Assembly (NCBI GenBank): GCA_029824475.1
Contig: JALGYA010000013.1
Coordinates: 1 to 33,840, forward strand
Reading direction: 5' to 3'
Source of the DNA: Fimbriimonadia bacterium
GTDB taxonomy: Bacteria > Armatimonadota > Fimbriimonadia > Fimbriimonadales > Fimbriimonadaceae
DNA length: 33,840 nt
The position numbers were made by a program, and so were the translations under genes. Under the pieces are notes generated by a model. It made no database searches. It saw only the letters and a list, made by a program, of their open reading frames with translations, and was not told where the DNA came from. Of the stretch, positions 30,925 through 33,840 are shown piece after piece (the stretch's first letter is position 1; the number at the start of each line of letters is the position of its first letter).

Positions 30925-32130
30925 TTAGTCGCCGGAGCGCTGCCGGCGAAGGAAGGTCGGAATGTCGAGGTCAATCTCGTCGAGCTCCATCGGCATCTGA
31001 CCGCGATTCGGCTCTGCGCCTGCTTCTTCTCTAGCCGCAATCACGGGGACTGGGGCCGGAACAAGCGGCTGAACATCTGGGACGATCGCTTCGGGCTCAA
31101 CAGTCTCCGTTCTGCGTCGCGGCTCTGGTCGCCGTGTCGTCGCTCCAAAGACCTCTTCTTCTCTCGGTCGCTGATCCGTGCCGCCAAGGCCAGCGGCCAG
31201 GATCGTCACCCTGATCTCATCCTGCATGGATGGGTCAGAGACGTGGCCGAGGTAGATGTCGCCGGAATCTGAGTCGATGTACTGCGACAGGTGAGCCATC
31301 ACGTCCTGGATCTCGCCCAGGGTGAAGTCGTCGCCCGCTGTGACATTGACCAGGAGCCGCTTGGCGCCTTCCAGACCTGTCTCGAGCAGCGGTGAGTTGG
31401 CGGCAGCGATTGCGGCGAGCTCTGCCCGTCGGTCGCCTGTGCCGGAACCCATTCCCATGAGCGCGAGGCCTGCGCCCTTCATCACAGCCTTGACATCTGC
31501 GAAGTCGAGGTTGATGATTCCCGTGCGCAGAACGATGTCGCTGATTCCCTGCACGCCCTGCGTGAGGATCTCATCGGCTCTCTTGAAGGCCTCGCCGATC
31601 TTGGTCGAGACCTCAACGGTCTCCATCAGCTTGTCATTCGGGATCACGATGAGCGTGTCGACTTCGGCCGCGATGCGCTCGGTGCCGGAGTTGGCGGCAA
31701 CCTTGCGCTTCGGGCCTTCAAAGATGAACGGTTTCGTCACAACTCCAACTGTGAGAATGTCCATCCGATTTGCCAGTTGGGCGACGATCGGTGCAGCTCC
31801 GGTACCCGTGCCGCCGCCCATACCAGCCGTGATGAAAATCATGTCCGCGCCATCGAGAATCTCGAGAATCTTCTTCTCAGATTCTTTGGCTGCCGCAGCG
31901 CCCTTTTCAGGATCGCCGCCAGAACCGAGGCCGCGCGTGAGGCTCTCGCCGAGCTGAAGCGTCGTGTCCGCTTTGCAGTAATCGAGCGCCTGAGAGTCGG
32001 TGTTCATGGCGACGAACTCGACTCCTTGGATGCCGGATTCAACCATTCGGTTGACTGCGTTGCAGCCAGCACCGCCAACGCCGATCACCTTGATCACGGC
32101 CTGTTCTTCAAACAGATTTGTTGGGTTCAT
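30925..32130 (-). CDS. ftsZ: Cell division protein FtsZ
   Basis: This 401-residue tubulin-like GTPase forms the Z ring. It shows 'KVIGVGGAGCNAVNRMV' (14-30), the tubulin signature 'GMGGGTGTGAAP' (103-114), 'FEGPKR' and the T7 catalytic loop 'NLDFADVKAVM' (207-217). A variable Pro/Glu-rich linker follows. The conserved C-terminal peptide 'IDLDIPTFLRRQ', which binds FtsA/ZipA-type partners, lies near the end. I start at ATG 32130 (MNPTNLFEEQ), with AGGA about 10 bp upstream. The frame is open to 32244 but that part has no homology. It stands alone here, with its own terminator; ftsA and the rest of the division cluster are not next to it, at least on this side. Confidence 0.97.
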   Translation of the reverse strand: MNPTNLFEEQAVIKVIGVGGAGCNAVNRMVESGIQGVEFVAMNTDSQALDYCKADTTLQLGESLTRGLGSGGDPEKGAAAAKESEKKILEILDGADMIFITAGMGGGTGTGAAPIVAQLANRMDILTVGVVTKPFIFEGPKRKVAANSGTERIAAEVDTLIVIPNDKLMETVEVSTKIGEAFKRADEILTQGVQGISDIVLRTGIINLDFADVKAVMKGAGLALMGMGSGTGDRRAELAAIAAANSPLLETGLEGAKRLLVNVTAGDDFTLGEIQDVMAHLSQYIDSDSGDIYLGHVSDPSMQDEIRVTILAAGLGGTDQRPREEEVFGATTRRPEPRRRTETVEPEAIVPDVQPLVPAPVPVIAAREEAGAEPNRGQMPMELDEIDLDIPTFLRRQRSGD

Positions 32131-32270
32131 TTTATGTGGTCCTAAACGAAGCAGATCAATCCGCCTGCGAATCTGTCTCAAAGACGGGGCTGCGCGGAAG
32201 AAAGCACCTAGGGCCCAGCTTGAATCGGGAGATTTTTTCCACACAGCCTTAGCCGAGTATCCTGAGCGGC

Positions 32271-32765
32271 ATGAGTCATCCCAAAGTCGGGATCATCATG
32301 GGTTCGCACAGCGATCTCGATGCCATGCAGGCAGCCGAGGACACCATGAAGGAATTCGGCGTCCCCTACGAGCTTGAGATCGTCAGCGCCCACCGCACGC
32401 CGCTGAAGATGGTCGAGTACGCATCCACCGCCCGCGAGCGTGGCCTGCAGGTCATCATCGCTGGTGCGGGCGGGGCTGCCCACCTTCCCGGGATGGTCGC
32501 CAGCATGACGACTCTGCCTGTTATTGGGGTTCCGGTGCAATCGAAGGCTCTGAGCGGGGTTGATTCGCTCTATTCGATCGTGCAGATGCCCGCCGGTGTG
32601 CCGGTCGCGGCTGTCTCCATTGGGAACAGTCGAAACGCAGGGCTGTTGGCTGTTAGGATTTTGGCCACGACTGACTCAGATTTGGCCTCCAAGCTTGCGG
32701 AGTTCCACGACGCTCAAGAGAAGATGGTGGAAGCGAAGAACGAGGAGCATTCACGACGTGGCTGA
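32271..32765 (+). CDS. purE: N5-carboxyaminoimidazole ribonucleotide mutase PurE
   Basis: This 164-residue class I PurE interconverts N5-CAIR and CAIR in de novo purine synthesis. It has '[14 protein letters not shown]' (5-18), the active-site '[10 protein letters not shown]' (about 42-51), '[14 protein letters not shown]' and '[24 protein letters not shown]' with the catalytic-site loop. The length is typical. purK is not adjacent. The stop overlaps the folD start by 8 bp. The 140-bp gap to the divergent ftsZ must hold both promoters. Confidence 0.97.
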   Translation: MSHPKVGIIMGSHSDLDAMQAAEDTMKEFGVPYELEIVSAHRTPLKMVEYASTARERGLQVIIAGAGGAAHLPGMVASMTTLPVIGVPVQSKALSGVDSLYSIVQMPAGVPVAAVSIGNSRNAGLLAVRILATTDSDLASKLAEFHDAQEKMVEAKNEEHSRRG

Positions 32766-33609
32766 TCCGATATTGATGGATGGCCGTGCGCTCGCTCGCG
32801 AGGTGCGCGCTGACCTGAAAGAGCGGTCTTTGGGGTTGCGTGCTAAGGGTGTTGTTCCTAGGATTGAAGCCATAGTTGCTGCGCAGGACCCAGCAAGCCT
32901 TGCCTATGTGAACATGAAGCGCAAGTGGGCTGGCTGGTGCAAGATCGAAAGCGGCGAGTTCTCGGTTACACCTGACGTGACTCATGAGGAGCTTCTGGCT
33001 CGCGTTCACGCTTTAAATGCTGATCCTCTAGTTCACGGCGTGCTGATCCAGCACCCGCTTCCAGCTCACATCAATGAGCCTGAGATCCTTGAAGCTCTCG
33101 GGCCAGAAAAGGATGTTGACGGCATCACTTCGGCTTCCCTTGGTCGGCTCACCGCTGGCCTGCCCGGATTCCGGTGCGCCACTCCGCTGGGCATCACCAA
33201 GATTTTGGATAAGTACTCAGTGGACTGCACTGGGAAGAACGCCATCGTGATCGGCCGCAGCGTCATCCTCGGCAAGCCGATGGCTCTGATGCTGCTGGAG
33301 CGGAACGCGACAGTCACCATCGCCCATTCACGGACTGTCGGGTTGCCTGAATTGGTTGGACAAGCAGATATCGTGGTTGCAGCGGTTGGCCGAGCCGAAA
33401 TGGTCAAAGGCGACTGGCTCAAGCCAGGCGCCGTCGTGATCGACGCGGGCTATAACAAGGTTGAAGGCAAGGGTCACGATGTCGGCGACTGCGAGTTTGC
33501 CTCTTGTTCGCAGGTGGCTTCGATGATCACGCCGGTTCCCGGCGGAGTCGGGCCCATGACGGTCGCCAGCCTGCTGGCGAATACGGTTGAGTCTGCTGAG
33601 CGGGTCTAG
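32758..33609 (+). CDS. folD: Bifunctional methylenetetrahydrofolate dehydrogenase/cyclohydrolase FolD
   Basis: This 283-residue enzyme interconverts 5,10-methylene-THF and 10-formyl-THF, supplying one-carbon units for purines. Catalytic Tyr and Lys sit in '[15 protein letters not shown]' (about 45-59). '[14 protein letters not shown]', '[13 protein letters not shown]', the NADP-binding '[18 protein letters not shown]' and the closing '[18 protein letters not shown]' follow. GTG 32758 is chosen because homology begins there and the 8-bp overlap with purE fits coupling. The second motif has HPLP where QLPLP is more usual. Pairing with purE is metabolically sensible, since FolD makes the formyl donor for purine steps. 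Confidence 0.95.
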   Translation: MADPILMDGRALAREVRADLKERSLGLRAKGVVPRIEAIVAAQDPASLAYVNMKRKWAGWCKIESGEFSVTPDVTHEELLARVHALNADPLVHGVLIQHPLPAHINEPEILEALGPEKDVDGITSASLGRLTAGLPGFRCATPLGITKILDKYSVDCTGKNAIVIGRSVILGKPMALMLLERNATVTIAHSRTVGLPELVGQADIVVAAVGRAEMVKGDWLKPGAVVIDAGYNKVEGKGHDVGDCEFASCSQVASMITPVPGGVGPMTVASLLANTVESAERV

Positions 33610-33619
33610 AAAAGTCCGA

Positions 33620-33653
33620 ACCGTATTCCATTTTCCGTAATATGGAATACGGT
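33620..33653. terminator. 12-bp inverted repeat after folD, possible terminator or operator
   Basis: ACCGTATTCCAT (33620-33631) and ATGGAATACGGT (33642-33653) are exact complements with a 10-nt loop. It lies 10 bp after the folD stop. No T-run follows on the plus strand, so it may be a weak terminator or an operator for the gene starting at 33701. Confidence 0.5.
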
Positions 33654-33700
33654 CCCTCAGCGACGAACCCAAACCCAGTAGAATCCGCCGAAGCTTCACT

Positions 33701-33840
33701 ATGAAGAATCTCAGAGCACTCCTGGCTTTGGCATCCGTGACGACCATGGCGTCGATCGCGGCTGCGCAGAGCAGCACAGCAGTTCCCACGTGAACCGGAT
33801 GACCCGGTGAAGGGAAGTTCCTCGGTTCGGGGGACATTAA
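33701..33840 (+). CDS. 5' end of an exported protein gene, cut by the window end and apparently frameshifted
   Basis: ATG 33701 opens a 30-residue frame that is nearly all signal peptide (MKNLRALLALASVTTMASIA, cleavage near 'AAAQSS') and stops at TGA 33791. Moving forward one base gives an open frame to the window end (REPDDPVKGSSSVRGTL). Removing one C from the CCC at 33785-33787 would join them as 'AVPREPDDPVKG'. The body lies beyond the window, so no function can be given. A real 30-residue peptide is the less likely alternative. Confidence 0.4.

Noticed and set aside
31322-31957. 211-codon plus-strand frame opposite ftsZ
   Set aside because: FtsZ on the minus strand is complete and conserved; the antisense frame is Ser/Pro-rich shadow sequence.

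Overview
The window looks like chromosomal DNA of a free-living, Gram-negative-type bacterium with moderately high GC. It is dense in genes, has many 4-bp ATGA stop/start overlaps, and encodes many exported hydrolases. The mix of GH31, S9 and CocE-type hydrolases, MntR, DapF and an FtsZ tail ending in an IPTFLRRQ-like peptide would suit Armatimonadota (Fimbriimonadia) or a neighbouring phylum. That placement is an inference; no rRNA gene is present to test it.

Layout. (1) 1-1471 is the only clearly accessory part. A REP-associated tyrosine transposase (RAYT, 455-943) sits among five 96-bp REPIN-like palindromes, two to its left and three to its right. The block lies between an intact tRNA-Ala(UGC) gene (1396-1471, minus) and a decayed copy of that tRNA's 3' part (3-62). 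(2) 1564-6537 is a plus-strand operon of six overlapping genes: hisN-like phosphatase, ruvX, mltG, a YqeG-GtrA fusion, aroE and tsaC/sua5. (3) 12929-6534 (minus) is a chain of three exported-hydrolase genes: metallophosphoesterase, GH31 glycosidase and a frameshifted S9 peptidase. (4) 12966-17363 holds an RlmI-type rRNA methyltransferase, a tandem universal stress protein, a GSDH/PQQ-type sugar dehydrogenase and an EAL phosphodiesterase. (5) 17465-21466 holds sufC, sufD and a large exported protein with Ca-loop and MopE-like metal-binding motifs. (6) 28367-21516 (minus) is a run of six tightly spaced genes: PfkB kinase, mntR, a 650-residue unknown, dapF, a frameshifted CocE/NonD hydrolase and a PhyH-type dioxygenase. 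It ends at a strong hairpin terminator. (7) 28408-30866 holds two small envelope proteins, a lipoprotein and a nitroreductase. (8) 32130-30925 is ftsZ (minus) with its own terminator, followed by purE-folD (plus) and the start of another exported protein cut by the window end.

Most genes are housekeeping: nucleotide, one-carbon, shikimate and lysine/peptidoglycan synthesis, Fe-S assembly, tRNA and rRNA modification, and division. Two features stand out: the REPIN/RAYT cassette bounded by tRNA-derived repeats, and single-base frameshifts in three genes with signal peptides. Each frameshift maps to a 3-base homopolymer, which points to sequencing or assembly indels or to recent gene decay. The YqeG-GtrA fusion and the unknown dapF partner are the best leads for new protein function.
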